64,000 nt of DNA from Pseudocalidococcus azoricus BACA0444 (GCF_031729055.1 NZ_JAVMIP010000001.1:372001-436000); one strand, 5' to 3'; shown: positions 36,585-45,728, counted from the first letter of the stretch. The notes: generated by a model from the letters alone, not told the origin. Numbers and translations are program-made.

Positions 36585-37241
36585 ATGAGCTTACCGACTC
36601 CCAGTCCCGAAGTGGTATTGCAACAACTGAATTGGCGCTATGCCACGAAAAAGTTTGATGCAGACAAAAAAATTCCGGCAGATGTCTGGGCGTTACTGGA
36701 ACAGAGCTTAGTCCTTGCACCCTCCTCATTTGGCCTCCAACCCTGGAAATTTTTTGTGATCGAGAATCCGGCCATCCGGGCCCAACTGCTGGAACATTCC
36801 TGGGGACAAAAACAAGTCGTGGATGCCTCCCATTTAGTAGTCCTTGCCATCAGAACCACCATTGATGCGGATTATGTGGATCACTATCTCGCTCGGATGG
36901 CCGAAGTCCAGGGAGTCCCGGTGGAAAATCTGCAAAAATTTGGCGATGTGGTGAAAGGATTTATTGCCAAGCCACCCTACCCCTTGGATATGCAAGATTG
37001 GGCCACTCGACAGGTCTATATTGCCTTGGCTCAGTTAATGACCGTTGCTGCAATGGTGGGAGTGGATACTTGCCCGATGGAAGGCTTTATTCCCGCCAAA
37101 TATGATCAGGTCTTGGGCCTGGCAGAATTAGGCTATAAATCCGTGGTTGTCTGTCCCTTAGGCTACCGGGCTGCAGATGATAAATATGCCACTTCGCCGA
37201 AAGTCCGCTTCCCCGTCTCAGAAGTAGTGGAATATCGCTAA
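36585..37241 (+). CDS. nitroreductase family NAD(P)H-dependent oxidoreductase
   Basis: It is an FMN flavoprotein of the NfsB/nitroreductase fold. Motifs are LNWRYATKKFDADKKIP (the N-terminal FMN-binding Arg), LAPSSFGLQPWKFFVIENP near residue 44, and MVGVDTCPMEGFIPAKYDQVLGL near residue 160. Length is 218 aa, in the family range. The natural substrate is not deducible; quinones or nitroaromatics are usual in vitro. There is no operon: the upstream gap has no gene, and it converges on a universal stress gene 16 bp away. Confidence 0.93.
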   Translation: MSLPTPSPEVVLQQLNWRYATKKFDADKKIPADVWALLEQSLVLAPSSFGLQPWKFFVIENPAIRAQLLEHSWGQKQVVDASHLVVLAIRTTIDADYVDHYLARMAEVQGVPVENLQKFGDVVKGFIAKPPYPLDMQDWATRQVYIALAQLMTVAAMVGVDTCPMEGFIPAKYDQVLGLAELGYKSVVVCPLGYRAADDKYATSPKVRFPVSEVVEYR

Positions 37242-37257
37242 GGAGTTATGGATTGGC

Positions 37258-38142
37258 TTAACCACGGCCCGAGGGCGGGAAGTAGATCACGGGATACGCA
37301 CTCCGGCGCAAAATTTCACCGGCAAAGCTCGGAATGGAAAGCTCCCAGATTTTACCCACCGCTGCCGAGGACAAGCCAATGGCATGAATATCCAACTCAT
37401 GGGCCACAGCTTCAACTTCTGTGACAGGGGTTCCGACTTTAATGATTGTTTTGATCCGTAATCCCAGGCCAGTCAATTCTTTTTCAGTCTCCGCCAAAAT
37501 TATTTCTGCTTCCTTGACCTTTTGGTTAACACTTAAATCCTGCTGACCGGAATTATTAATTACCCAAACTAGCGTACAAGCCGCAAGGGGATGGGGCGGA
37601 GCTTCTTGGGCTAGGGTTTTAATTTGTTGCAGCAGGTGTTGAGCCGAGGGGCTGTGATCGTAGGGAATCATTACATGACGTAAGAGGTGCTGGCAGCGCA
37701 AAGCCAGTTCTTCCGAGGTCATGACCCAAAATAAATGGGGCCGGGCAATCATCACTGGAACTTTGGTACGTTGAATTAAATCAATGGTGGTACTGCCAAA
37801 GATTTTTTCGTCTAGTAAGCTCCGAGCCGGCCGACTCATCAAGACTAAATCTATCTGGTGTTGCTCAATCCCTTCTAAAATGACATCCACCGCTCGCCGG
37901 GTCTCAATAATGACTTCTGCGGTCAAACCGGGAGGAAATTGGCTTTGATCCACTGTCAAAAGTTCCCGGGCTTTGGTCAATTGTTTTTCCCGCTGGCGGA
38001 TCCGTTCCAAGTCATCCTCAATGTGGCAGGAGTGGAGAAAAATCACCTTTTCCAGGCCATTGACCGCTAATTGAGGAATAAAATTCACCAGTCGCGGCAA
38101 GCCATCCGCTAAGTTGGTTGGGATTAAAATGCGCTTGAACAT
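37258..38142 (-). CDS. two-domain universal stress protein
   Basis: Two UspA-like domains are fused. The first runs from FKRILIPTNLADGLPRLVNF to IDLVLMSRPARSLLDEKIFG then STTIDLIQRTKVPVMIARP; the second starts HVMIPYDHSPSAQHLLQQI and ends IGLSSAAVGKIWELSIPSFA. The ATP-binding glycine loop (GxxGS) is only partly present in each, reading GSTTID-like in the first, so nucleotide binding may be weak. Tandem Usp proteins of about 290 aa are common in cyanobacteria. It is monocistronic and follows the nitroreductase gene on the other strand. Confidence 0.88.
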   Translation of the reverse strand: MFKRILIPTNLADGLPRLVNFIPQLAVNGLEKVIFLHSCHIEDDLERIRQREKQLTKARELLTVDQSQFPPGLTAEVIIETRRAVDVILEGIEQHQIDLVLMSRPARSLLDEKIFGSTTIDLIQRTKVPVMIARPHLFWVMTSEELALRCQHLLRHVMIPYDHSPSAQHLLQQIKTLAQEAPPHPLAACTLVWVINNSGQQDLSVNQKVKEAEIILAETEKELTGLGLRIKTIIKVGTPVTEVEAVAHELDIHAIGLSSAAVGKIWELSIPSFAGEILRRSAYPVIYFPPSGRG

Positions 38143-38233
38143 GGCTTTAGAGGTGCTCTCGAACTGTGCTTAGTTTGCAGCTTACCATAGAGTTTCCAGA
38201 CCCCACCCCCGTTTTACTAGCCCCTAGATGATC

Positions 38234-38800
38234 TTAAATATCATCCCGGAGGATTTTTGGTAAGGCGGTCAAAATGGCCTGGCTTACCTGACGAGGGCGC
38301 AGATTATCCGCAATAGTTAAGGTTAAGTCGGCCTGGGCATAGAACTCATTGCGGGCCTGGGCCAGGGTGGTCAGTTTCTCGGCTAAAGCGGCATGAGCGA
38401 GGAGGGGACGGGTGGTATCTCCAGCCAAACGATTGACCAAGTTGGGGATCGATACCTTGAGCCAAATGACCAGGCCATGATGCAGATAACTCCAATTCAT
38501 CGGCTCTAGAATAATTCCGCCCCCCGTGGCCACCACGAGATGATGATAGCAGGAGACTTCCGCAAGAACTTGGGTTTCTAGTTGACGAAAGGTGGCTTCC
38601 CCGGCCTGGGCAAAAATTTCACTCACAGACTGGCCGGCCACCTGTTCAATCAGGCGATCTGTATCCATAAACCGATAGCCCAAGGCCGCAGCAAGTTCTT
38701 GGCCAGTGGTCGTTTTACCGGATCCCATCATCCCAATTAAATAGAGATTCGTACCATTGAGGCGATGGGGGAGAGTTGAACATTGCGGGTCAGAAATCAT
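38234..38800 (-). CDS. aroK: shikimate kinase
   Basis: It phosphorylates shikimate, the fifth step of the aromatic pathway. The Walker A loop is GMMGSGKTTTGQELA near residue 22; FMDTDRLIEQVAG supplies the shikimate Asp, ATGGGIILEP is the substrate loop, and DTTRPLLA carries the LID Arg. Length is 188 aa, normal. The start overlaps the stop of the LapA-like gene by four bases (ATGA), so the two are translationally coupled. An ubiX-lapA-aroK order follows on one strand. DAHP synthase, the pathway entry enzyme, is elsewhere in the window. Confidence 0.96.
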   Translation of the reverse strand: MISDPQCSTLPHRLNGTNLYLIGMMGSGKTTTGQELAAALGYRFMDTDRLIEQVAGQSVSEIFAQAGEATFRQLETQVLAEVSCYHHLVVATGGGIILEPMNWSYLHHGLVIWLKVSIPNLVNRLAGDTTRPLLAHAALAEKLTTLAQARNEFYAQADLTLTIADNLRPRQVSQAILTALPKILRDDI

Positions 38801-39420
38801 CTTTCCTCCTCTAACCAGTCACCCCAGTCGTCATGATCCCTAACCCCATCATCGGAACCGGAGGGATGGTAGGGGGGTGTTAAAACCCGAAACTCAGCAT
38901 CCACCACATCTTGGCGGACATTTGGGCGGGGGCGACGGGGTTTGCGCGCTGGCCGAGGGCTGGGTTCGGGCGGAACTGGCTCTGATTCAGGGACTTCTAC
39001 CTCGGGAGTTTTGACCTCGGGGGCTTCTGGGCTGGGGTAACTCTCTTGGGGGCGGGGGAGTTGATCCTCAGGGGGGGTGACATTCCGGGCCTCTGACCAG
39101 CTTGCGCGACGGGGTGAGGCAGTCGGCTCCGTAAACCAGTCCTCAAGTTCAGGATCGGGTTCCGGGGCGGGGGGCGGTTGCGGGCGAGGACGGCGAGGGG
39201 GTTCCGCAGCCTTAACAACCCTATTTTGCCCGATTGACCACAGAAATGTGATCACCATCCCCACCAACAAACCTAAACCCAGGCCCGCCAAGATTAACAG
39301 TCCAAAGGGGTAAGCCGGAGTCCGCCAAAATAAAAAGACGATGGGGAATGAAACCTGCCAATTCTGCCAAATCAGCAAGGCCAGGCCAACTAGAACAACT
39401 AATAGAAGAATCCGCCGCAC
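38797..39420 (-). CDS. LapA/DUF1049-like membrane protein with Pro-rich tail
   Basis: The N-terminus has two hydrophobic helices (VRRILLLVVLVGLALLIW and YPFGLLILAGLGLGLLVG), typical of LapA/DUF1049 proteins, which in E. coli assemble with LapB to control envelope synthesis. A long Pro/Glu-rich C-terminal tail follows, of low complexity (PRRPRPQPPPAPEPDPE), ending acidic. The GTG at 39420 follows GAGGAG at suitable spacing; a TTG at 39423 is the alternative. It is sandwiched between ubiX and aroK with tight spacing. The tail is probably cytoplasmic and disordered. Confidence 0.75.
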   Translation of the reverse strand: MRRILLLVVLVGLALLIWQNWQVSFPIVFLFWRTPAYPFGLLILAGLGLGLLVGMVITFLWSIGQNRVVKAAEPPRRPRPQPPPAPEPDPELEDWFTEPTASPRRASWSEARNVTPPEDQLPRPQESYPSPEAPEVKTPEVEVPESEPVPPEPSPRPARKPRRPRPNVRQDVVDAEFRVLTPPYHPSGSDDGVRDHDDWGDWLEEER

Positions 39421-39426
39421 CAACTA

Positions 39427-40053
39427 TTACTCCTCAGATGAAATTGGCCCCTGCCAACGCTTGAGGGGAACGCAGTCAACCTGGAGTTGATCAAGGGCGC
39501 GGGCCACGACAAAATCGACCAAATCTAAGATGGTTTGGGGTTGGTGATACCAGGCTGGGATCGCTGGAACAACGCGGGCCCCCGCTTCGGCCAATTGAGT
39601 CAGATTTCGCAGGTGAATCAAACTCCAAGGGGTTTCCCGCGGCACCAGGACTAATTTTCCCCCCTCTTTTAATTGGACATCGGCCGCCCGTTCAAGGAGA
39701 TCACTACTCAATCCCGCCGCTAATTTCCCCACGGTGGCCATACTACAGGGAATCACCACCATCCCCAATGTCCGATAGGAGCCACTGGCAATGCTCGCCC
39801 CTAAATTCGTAGCTGAATGACAAATTAAGGTTCCCCCCGCTTCTTGGGTTTGTGACCGCCAAAACTCAGCTTGTTGGTCGGGTTGAGAAGGCATCATCAT
39901 TCCCAATTCTGCCCGCCAGACTTGATAAGCCCCCTTAGAGGCAACCAAATCCACTGGATAGCCGGCCTGGAGTAAAAATTTCACGGCCCGGACTGCATAA
40001 ATTAACCCAGATGCACCGGAAACACCCATAACAATCGGCAGTTTTGCTGTCAC
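39427..40053 (-). CDS. ubiX: flavin prenyltransferase
   Basis: It prenylates FMN to make the cofactor of UbiD-type decarboxylases. The flavin-binding N-terminus is VMGVSGASGLIYAVRAVKFL, followed by TNLGASIASGSYRTLGMVV, the loop with the SGS motif, and KLVLVPRETPWSLIHLRNL with the PRETP segment. GAGARVVPAIPAWYHQPQTI ends the domain. A GTG at 40053, an ATG at 40029 or an upstream ATG at 40092 could start it; the domain needs the second or the first of these. It is followed by the LapA-like gene at 6 bp. The matching UbiD is not here. Confidence 0.92.
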   Translation of the reverse strand: MTAKLPIVMGVSGASGLIYAVRAVKFLLQAGYPVDLVASKGAYQVWRAELGMMMPSQPDQQAEFWRSQTQEAGGTLICHSATNLGASIASGSYRTLGMVVIPCSMATVGKLAAGLSSDLLERAADVQLKEGGKLVLVPRETPWSLIHLRNLTQLAEAGARVVPAIPAWYHQPQTILDLVDFVVARALDQLQVDCVPLKRWQGPISSEE

Positions 40054-40149
40054 AGTTAATCCAAACCAGAACCGATGGCCCAACAGCCCCATTGACTATT
40101 GTAGGCGGGGCCTGGATTATCCTAATTTGTAATCATTGCGAGACTGGCC

Positions 40150-40572
40150 ATGAATTCAATTCCGACTACCCATAATTTTGACCTAGAGCACCCAGGCCCC
40201 TCTTTATCGCCTGTCAACGATTGGCTTGATGTGGACTTACTGAACCAGCTTTTAGGAGCCGAGTCCCTGGAACAAGAAGTCGAAGCTCTGTTCGCAGACT
40301 TACCCCCCTTAGCTCTCAATGAAGTTAGGACTGTATTCTCATCTCCGTCCTCTCTTTTGTTATCAACTCCGACCCCCCAGGAAATCTACTTAACCCATCT
40401 CGCCACAACTAAAGCCTTGATCTACCACCTCCAGGCCGTAGTCGCGGAATTTGTCCCTGCTAGCCCTGGCATCTCCCCCCACCCGTTAACTTACCTCACA
40501 GATCAACTCCTAAATTCCGTGGAAGCGACTCAATTAGCTCTCGGAGCCTGGCCTGAGCATCCACAGCCCTAA
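40150..40572 (+). CDS. hypothetical protein
   Basis: I do not recognise this 140-aa product. It is acidic and proline-rich in places (ASPGISPHPLTYL), with leucine-rich helical segments (LNQLLGAESLEQEVEALFAD) and a C-terminal helix with LLNSVEATQLALG. There is no signal peptide, membrane helix or catalytic motif. It is divergent from ubiX and lies before ugd. The frame is uninterrupted and has cyanobacterial-like codon use, so it is probably real. Confidence 0.55.
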   Translation: MNSIPTTHNFDLEHPGPSLSPVNDWLDVDLLNQLLGAESLEQEVEALFADLPPLALNEVRTVFSSPSSLLLSTPTPQEIYLTHLATTKALIYHLQAVVAEFVPASPGISPHPLTYLTDQLLNSVEATQLALGAWPEHPQP

Positions 40573-40679
40573 ACCCCTTTTCTAGTCAATCAATAAAATA
40601 AAAACTGCCTCAAGTGGGACAATTTCCGGTACATTTTGAGAATTGATTCGGCACATTTTTTAGCAGTAGGAGCGTAATC

Positions 40680-42059
40680 ATGCAGGTCTGTGTGATTGGA
40701 ACAGGGTATGTAGGCTTAGTCACGGGGGCCTGTCTGGCGCACATTGGCCATGATGTGATTTGCATTGATAACAACGCCGAGAAAGTTAAAATCCTCCAGG
40801 CCGGGCAATCCCCCATTTATGAACCAGGTCTGACGGAAATTCTCCGGGAGGCAATCCAGGCCCAAAAGATTCAATTCTCCAGTGACTTAGAGGCGGGCAT
40901 TGAGCATGGGGAAATTTTATTTATTGCGGTGGGGACTCCGGCCTTACCAACGGGGGAAACGGATACTCGCTACATTGAAGCCGTCGCTCGGGGGATTGGT
41001 GAAAATCTTAAATCGGGGTATAAGGTCGTGGTCAATAAATCCACAGTCCCCATCGGCTCTGGAGATTGGGTCAGGATGTTGATCCTCGATGGGATTAACG
41101 AAAAGCGGCCGGAACTTGTCGATCAAAGTGGGGCAATCAAAGATGAGAGTCTCTTGTCCTTTGATGTGATCAGTAACCCGGAATTTTTACGGGAAGGTTC
41201 AGCCGTCTTTGATACCTTCAATCCAGATCGGATTGTCTTGGGGGGGAGTAGTCAGCGGGCCGTTGGGCTGATGAAGGAGCTATACACGCCGATTGTGGAG
41301 CGGAAATATGCTGAAAATCAAACCTTGCCGCCCGTACCAGTCCTCGTTACAGATCTCAGTTCTGCCGAGATGATTAAATATGCCGCCAATGCGTTTCTGG
41401 CCACCAAAATTAGCTTTATCAATGAAGTCGCTAATATCTGTGATCGGGTTGGGGCTGATGTCGTCCAAGTGGCTCAGGGGATTGGCTTAGATTCGCGGAT
41501 TGGCTCAAAATTCCTCCAGGCCGGCCTGGGTTGGGGCGGGTCTTGTTTCCCGAAAGATGTCTCTGCCCTTGTCCACACGGCCGATGACTATAAATATGAA
41601 GCGGAGTTACTCAAATCTGTGGTGGCAGTCAATAAACGGCAGCGGTATATTGTCGTTGAAAAACTCCAGCAAGTCTTGAAAATTCTTAAGGGCAAAACCA
41701 TTGGCCTGTTGGGACTCACCTTTAAGCCCGATACCGATGACTTGCGCGATGCCCCGGCGTTGAACCTGATTGAGGAATTAAACCGACTGGGGGCCAAAGT
41801 TAAAGCCTATGATCCCCTGGTCTCTCAATCGGGATTACGGTCTGGGCTATCGAATGTGATTGTGGAAACGGATCCCCTCCAACTGGCCGATGGGTGTGAT
41901 GCCCTTGTCCTGGTTACAGACTGGCAGCAATTTCTGGAGTTAGATTACAGCAAAATTGCCGAGAACATGGCCAACCCCGTGATTGTTGATGGCCGCAACT
42001 TTTTAGACCGCCAGGCCCTCGAAACCTTAGGATTTCGCTATGTGGGGGTGGGTCACTAA
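40680..42059 (+). CDS. ugd: UDP-glucose 6-dehydrogenase
   Basis: It oxidises UDP-glucose to UDP-glucuronate for polysaccharide synthesis. The NAD-binding N-terminus is VIGTGYVGLVTGACLAHIGH; the catalytic cysteine lies in GLGWGGSCFPKDVSALVH near residue 285; TFKPDTDDLRDAPALNLI and VSQSGLRSGLSNV are C-terminal domain motifs. Length is 459 aa, usual. It is monocistronic, with 198 bp of non-coding DNA after it in which I see nothing recognisable. No glycosyltransferase gene is adjacent, so the product's destination is unknown. Confidence 0.97.
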   Translation: MQVCVIGTGYVGLVTGACLAHIGHDVICIDNNAEKVKILQAGQSPIYEPGLTEILREAIQAQKIQFSSDLEAGIEHGEILFIAVGTPALPTGETDTRYIEAVARGIGENLKSGYKVVVNKSTVPIGSGDWVRMLILDGINEKRPELVDQSGAIKDESLLSFDVISNPEFLREGSAVFDTFNPDRIVLGGSSQRAVGLMKELYTPIVERKYAENQTLPPVPVLVTDLSSAEMIKYAANAFLATKISFINEVANICDRVGADVVQVAQGIGLDSRIGSKFLQAGLGWGGSCFPKDVSALVHTADDYKYEAELLKSVVAVNKRQRYIVVEKLQQVLKILKGKTIGLLGLTFKPDTDDLRDAPALNLIEELNRLGAKVKAYDPLVSQSGLRSGLSNVIVETDPLQLADGCDALVLVTDWQQFLELDYSKIAENMANPVIVDGRNFLDRQALETLGFRYVGVGH

Positions 42060-42257
42060 ATTACGGTTATTGATTGTCACTTTTGACTTTCGACTTTTGG
42101 CTTGGATCAGTCAATCCACACCCTAACCCTGCTTTGATCGGCCTGGTATAGTTGTCTTAAGACCTTGGTCGTTGTAATTAACCAGGCCAAGTTTTCGAGT
42201 CTGCCACTTCTCATCAGGCTGCGATCCATGCAACTTATCAGAATCAGGGGATGACCT

Positions 42258-43142
42258 ATGCTGCATATTCTTTCTGATCAAGCCCAATCCTTCCTCACTA
42301 CCTATTTTTTTGTCGGCATTGGCTTAACGGGAGTCTCCTTCTTTAGCGGCTGGTTCAAAAAGAGTTATGACGGCCCCCTCAAACAGGCCTGGGGTATTGC
42401 CGAGCGGCTCAAAACCGAGAAACAGACCTTAGAAGCCAAAGTGGCCCAAATTCGCCAAGAGTACCAATACCAGGCCCAGCAAATTGAACAGTACAAAGCC
42501 CAGGCCGAAGCCTATGCCGCCCAAGTCAAAACCCTGGAAACTCGCTATCTCAATCTAGAAACCAAATATGAGCACCTGGCTGCCGACTATCAAACCCTCC
42601 AAGAAAACTATGCCGCCAGCCAAAGCCATTGCCAAAATCTGGAATTTGATCTCCGTGATCTAAGTGCCAAACTCGAAAACGCTGACTATGATAATGAACA
42701 ACTCCGCCAGGCCTATCAGGCTCAAGAGCAGGAATTTGTTGCCCAAACCACGGCTCACCAGCAACTTCAAGAGAGTTATCGCCTCTTGGAAGCCGAGCAA
42801 GTCACCCTCAATGCCCAATGGCAAAGCACCAAAATCGAGTACGAAGCCTTGCAAGCCAACTACCAAGAACTCCAGGAGACGATGACTGAAATTCAAGGCA
42901 TCTACCAGCAAACTCGGCTTGAAATCACCGACCTAGAGAAACGGGTGACAAAAATTTTGGCCGATAACGATCAACTTTTGGCCGATAACCTGTGGCGGGA
43001 AGAACGGTTACGCAAGCTCCGCTTCTGGGAATGGCTGATGGGGGGGTGCAATAACTATGTCCCGCGCTCTAAGTCCTTGTTGACCTTCTATATTGGTATG
43101 CCGCTCCAGGCCTGGTGGTCGAATCTTGTTAATCCGGCCTAG
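42258..43142 (+). CDS. membrane-anchored long coiled-coil protein
   Basis: The N-terminus contains a hydrophobic segment (FLTTYFFVGIGLTGVSFFSG), a likely membrane anchor. Residues about 45-245 form an almost unbroken coiled coil rich in Gln, Glu, Ala and Tyr with heptad character (LETRYLNLETKYEHLAADYQ). The C-terminus is a compact hydrophobic domain (KLRFWEWLMGGCNNYV and FYIGMPLQAWWSNLV). I do not recognise the family. It is followed 18 bp later by a small membrane protein and then a GTPase, and the three genes read as one operon. A structural or membrane-shaping role is an inference from architecture. Confidence 0.7.
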   Translation: MLHILSDQAQSFLTTYFFVGIGLTGVSFFSGWFKKSYDGPLKQAWGIAERLKTEKQTLEAKVAQIRQEYQYQAQQIEQYKAQAEAYAAQVKTLETRYLNLETKYEHLAADYQTLQENYAASQSHCQNLEFDLRDLSAKLENADYDNEQLRQAYQAQEQEFVAQTTAHQQLQESYRLLEAEQVTLNAQWQSTKIEYEALQANYQELQETMTEIQGIYQQTRLEITDLEKRVTKILADNDQLLADNLWREERLRKLRFWEWLMGGCNNYVPRSKSLLTFYIGMPLQAWWSNLVNPA

Positions 43143-43160
43143 GCTCGTGAAGTTATCCCA

Positions 43161-43499
43161 ATGAAACCGGCAACACGGCTTTGGCTTTATCTAGCGTTGA
43201 TCCCAGTTTTTGGTGTGCTCCCAGCCATCTGGACTATCAGGCAATCTCAAGTCAATTCCGAGCCGCGCAAAATCAGCCGGTTAGTCATTCTTTTAGCCTT
43301 GGCCTGGGCGGTGGGTTATGGGGCCTTGAATTTAGGAGCCGGAACTACTGAAATGTGGCCAGAAACTAGCCTCCTATTTCTCAATAGCCTCTGGACATCG
43401 GGATATTTTTTGACATTGTTTTGGTTAATGACTCGCCTCAGCCGGAATCAGCCCTTGAGTTTGCCATTTTTCAGTTATTTCGCCAAGTATTTACCCTAA
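43161..43499 (+). CDS. small integral membrane protein
   Basis: The 112-aa product has three predicted hydrophobic helices (LWLYLALIPVFGVLPAIWTI, LVILLALAWAVGYGALNLG, and SLWTSGYFLTLFWLMTRL), with short polar loops and no motif that I recognise. It has a basic C-terminus ending in YFAKYLP. It is 18 bp after the coiled-coil gene and 3 bp before the GTPase start, so the three are almost certainly cotranscribed. It may be a membrane partner of the GTPase. Confidence 0.65.
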   Translation: MKPATRLWLYLALIPVFGVLPAIWTIRQSQVNSEPRKISRLVILLALAWAVGYGALNLGAGTTEMWPETSLLFLNSLWTSGYFLTLFWLMTRLSRNQPLSLPFFSYFAKYLP

Positions 43500-43502
43500 C
43501 CC

Positions 43503-45038
43503 ATGTCCCGTTCACTGCTGCTGATTCTTGGCCTGGGGATTGTTTTAGGATTAATGCTCTGGTTAGTGGCGGCCCTCCATGGCCTGTATGTTCAAATTGC
43601 CTTTTCCAGCCCCCTCCTGGCCAATATCCTCCTAGTTGTCCTGATTCTGGTCTTCTTAGCTCTCCTCTATGCCCTGATTCACTACCTTGGCCTGGTGCGC
43701 CAAACCAAAGCCCGCCCGCCCCGCCCCCAGGCCCCGGTAGAAAAAACCGAAGCGGCAGTTGAAACCCTGGAAGCCCTGCAAAAACAACTCAGCCAAGTCG
43801 AAGATGAAGTTGCCCGCCTGGCCCTCCAAGCCAAAGCCCGAGAATTAGAACATAGTTTTAGTCGTCAACATATCCGCTTAGTTGTCTTTGGCACAGGTTC
43901 GGCGGGCAAAACCTCATTAGTGAATGCAATTGTCGGTAAAATTGTCGGTGAAGTCAGTGCCCCGATGGGAACAACCACCATGGGAGCCACCTATTGCCTC
44001 CAGTTGCGGGGGATTGACCAAGATATTTGGATTACCGACACCCCAGGCATATTGGAAGCAGGGATTGCTGGCACAGAACGGGAGCAACAGGCCCGCCAAC
44101 TGGCCACGGAAGCTGATTTACTCCTGTTTGTCTTAGATAACGACCTGCGGCAATCGGAATATCTCCCCTTAGTCAGCCTGGTGGAAATGGGCAAACGCTC
44201 GCTGGTGGTTTTGAACAAAATTGATCGGATGACCGCAGCAGATCGGGACTTAGTCCTAGCCCAACTCCGCCACCGTCTCCAAGGCATTATTGCCCCACCC
44301 GATGTTGTCGCCATTGCCGCCGCTCCTCAACCCATTATTTTGGAAAATAGTAATACGGTGATCCCGGATCCCGACATTTTGCCTGTCTTAAAACGGATTG
44401 CAGCGATTCTCCGGGCCGAGGGACAGGATCTCGTTGCGGATAATATCCTCCTCCAATCCCAACGTCTGGGGGAAGAAGCCCGCCGTCTCATTGACCGCCA
44501 ACGGAAACGTCAGGCCGATAAAATTGTCGAACGCTATCAGTGGATTGGGGCTGGAGTCATTTGTGTTACGCCAATTCCAGTCGTGGATTTACTTGCGGCT
44601 GCCGCTGTCAATGCCCAAATGGTGGTGGAAATTGGCCGCGTCTATGGGTGTGATCTCAATGCAGCCCGGGGCCGGGAATTAGCCCTCTCTTTGGGGCGCA
44701 CCTTAGCCAGTTTGGGGATTGTCAAAGGGGCGATGGACTTAGTGGCGACTGCTTTACAACTCAGTGTCGGGGGCATTGTTGTTGGGCGGGCAATCCAGAG
44801 TGTTGGGGCCGCCTATTTAACCCGCATTGCTGGGAAAAGTTTTATTGAATATTTCCGCCAAGATCAAGACTGGGGCGATGGGGGCATGAGTGAGGTCGTC
44901 CAGCAACAATTCCAACTGAATCGCCGCGATGAATTTATCCAGGCCTTTATCCAAGAAGCGATTACCAAACTGCCGGATACCCTCGGGCGGGCCATTAACC
45001 GTAACTCAGCAGCAAAAATTGACAAGGACACTCCATAA
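43503..45038 (+). CDS. membrane-associated GTPase with DUF697 domain
   Basis: Two N-terminal membrane helices (LLLILGLGIVLGLMLWLVAA and ANILLVVLILVFLALLYALI) precede a basic, coiled linker. The G domain has the P loop FGTGSAGKTSLVNAI near residue 127, Thr switch residues in MGTTTMGATY, DTPG (ITDTPGIL) and the NKID specificity motif (VVLNKIDRM). The C-terminal DUF697 region (YQWIGAGVICVTPIPVVDLL) ends in a hydrophobic, Ala/Gly-rich segment. Era/YcjF-like GTPases with this DUF are common in cyanobacteria; their role is unproven. It is the third gene of the coiled-coil/membrane/GTPase run. Confidence 0.85.
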   Translation: MSRSLLLILGLGIVLGLMLWLVAALHGLYVQIAFSSPLLANILLVVLILVFLALLYALIHYLGLVRQTKARPPRPQAPVEKTEAAVETLEALQKQLSQVEDEVARLALQAKARELEHSFSRQHIRLVVFGTGSAGKTSLVNAIVGKIVGEVSAPMGTTTMGATYCLQLRGIDQDIWITDTPGILEAGIAGTEREQQARQLATEADLLLFVLDNDLRQSEYLPLVSLVEMGKRSLVVLNKIDRMTAADRDLVLAQLRHRLQGIIAPPDVVAIAAAPQPIILENSNTVIPDPDILPVLKRIAAILRAEGQDLVADNILLQSQRLGEEARRLIDRQRKRQADKIVERYQWIGAGVICVTPIPVVDLLAAAAVNAQMVVEIGRVYGCDLNAARGRELALSLGRTLASLGIVKGAMDLVATALQLSVGGIVVGRAIQSVGAAYLTRIAGKSFIEYFRQDQDWGDGGMSEVVQQQFQLNRRDEFIQAFIQEAITKLPDTLGRAINRNSAAKIDKDTP

Positions 45039-45179
45039 TTGAAACGATTGAACTCGTATTAGCTTTTCCCCAGAATGCCCTAGTCTTAGGCTCTTAAGCG
45101 GGAATCAAGCTAGAATGGGGGCAATCCAGGGAGCTACCTTGGCTAAACTCTTATTCTTTAGGACGTTAAAAACCTCTGT

Positions 45180-45344
45180 ATGACAGAACCAACCCGGACT
45201 CCCAACGTAGAAACTCCCAAGTTTGGCTTTAACAGTTTTGCCGAGCGCTTAAATGGCCGGGCCGCAATGGTTGGGGTAGTGGCCGTCTTGTTAGTGGAAT
45301 ATTTTACAGGTCAAGGGCTTCTTTCTTGGTTGGGCTTGTTCTAA
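45180..45344 (+). CDS. one-helix high-light-inducible protein (HLIP/SCP)
   Basis: This 54-codon gene encodes the chlorophyll a/b-binding one-helix motif FAERLNGRAAMVGVVAVLLV, in which ERLNGR and AMVG are the pigment-binding residues, followed by EYFTGQGLLSWLGLF. HLIPs sit in the thylakoid membrane, bind chlorophyll and carotenoids and protect photosystem assembly under strong light. The ATG at 45180 has no clear Shine-Dalgarno. The small membrane-protein gene at 45386 follows closely. The protein is shorter than the usual 55-70 residues but complete. Confidence 0.92.
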   Translation: MTEPTRTPNVETPKFGFNSFAERLNGRAAMVGVVAVLLVEYFTGQGLLSWLGLF

Positions 45345-45385
45345 ACTGATTGGCACGATCTCTATTACTTTCTAACCTAAGCACC

Positions 45386-45670
45386 ATGATTTGGCCCCGT
45401 TTTCTCCGTACTGCCTACCGTAAAGAACCGATTTCCGCCTTTGTAGTCATTGTTGGGTCTGTGGATACGGCCATTGGTGGCATGGGTGGCTATGGAGGCT
45501 TGGTGCTTCTGGGGCTTTTAGCCGTTAGCTCAGCCCTGGCCTGGCGGTGGTTAACCTGGCAACGTTGGCAGCGGAATCATCCCCCAGACAAGATGGCTGC
45601 CTATGCCTTACCCCCCCAATCGGCTCGGGCTTTACCGATGTTGTCAATGTCAAAAAACCAGCGACCCTAG
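45386..45670 (+). CDS. small conserved membrane protein
   Basis: The ATG at 45386 gives 94 residues: an N-terminal basic stretch (MIWPRFLRTAYRKEPISAF), one or two hydrophobic helices (VVIVGSVDTAIGGMGG and GLVLLGLLAVSSALAWRWL) with a Gly-rich turn, and a soluble C-terminus. An upstream TTG would add 12 residues of unlikely sequence. I believe such a protein is conserved in cyanobacteria, but I cannot name it. It follows the HLIP gene by 41 bp and may share its promoter, which could imply a light-stress role. It converges on jag. Confidence 0.6.
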   Translation: MIWPRFLRTAYRKEPISAFVVIVGSVDTAIGGMGGYGGLVLLGLLAVSSALAWRWLTWQRWQRNHPPDKMAAYALPPQSARALPMLSMSKNQRP

Positions 45671-45728
45671 GGACAATTCAGAAAGCTTGGCCTGGGAGAG
45701 ATCAGATTTTTAATTGCTTTAGTCAGGT

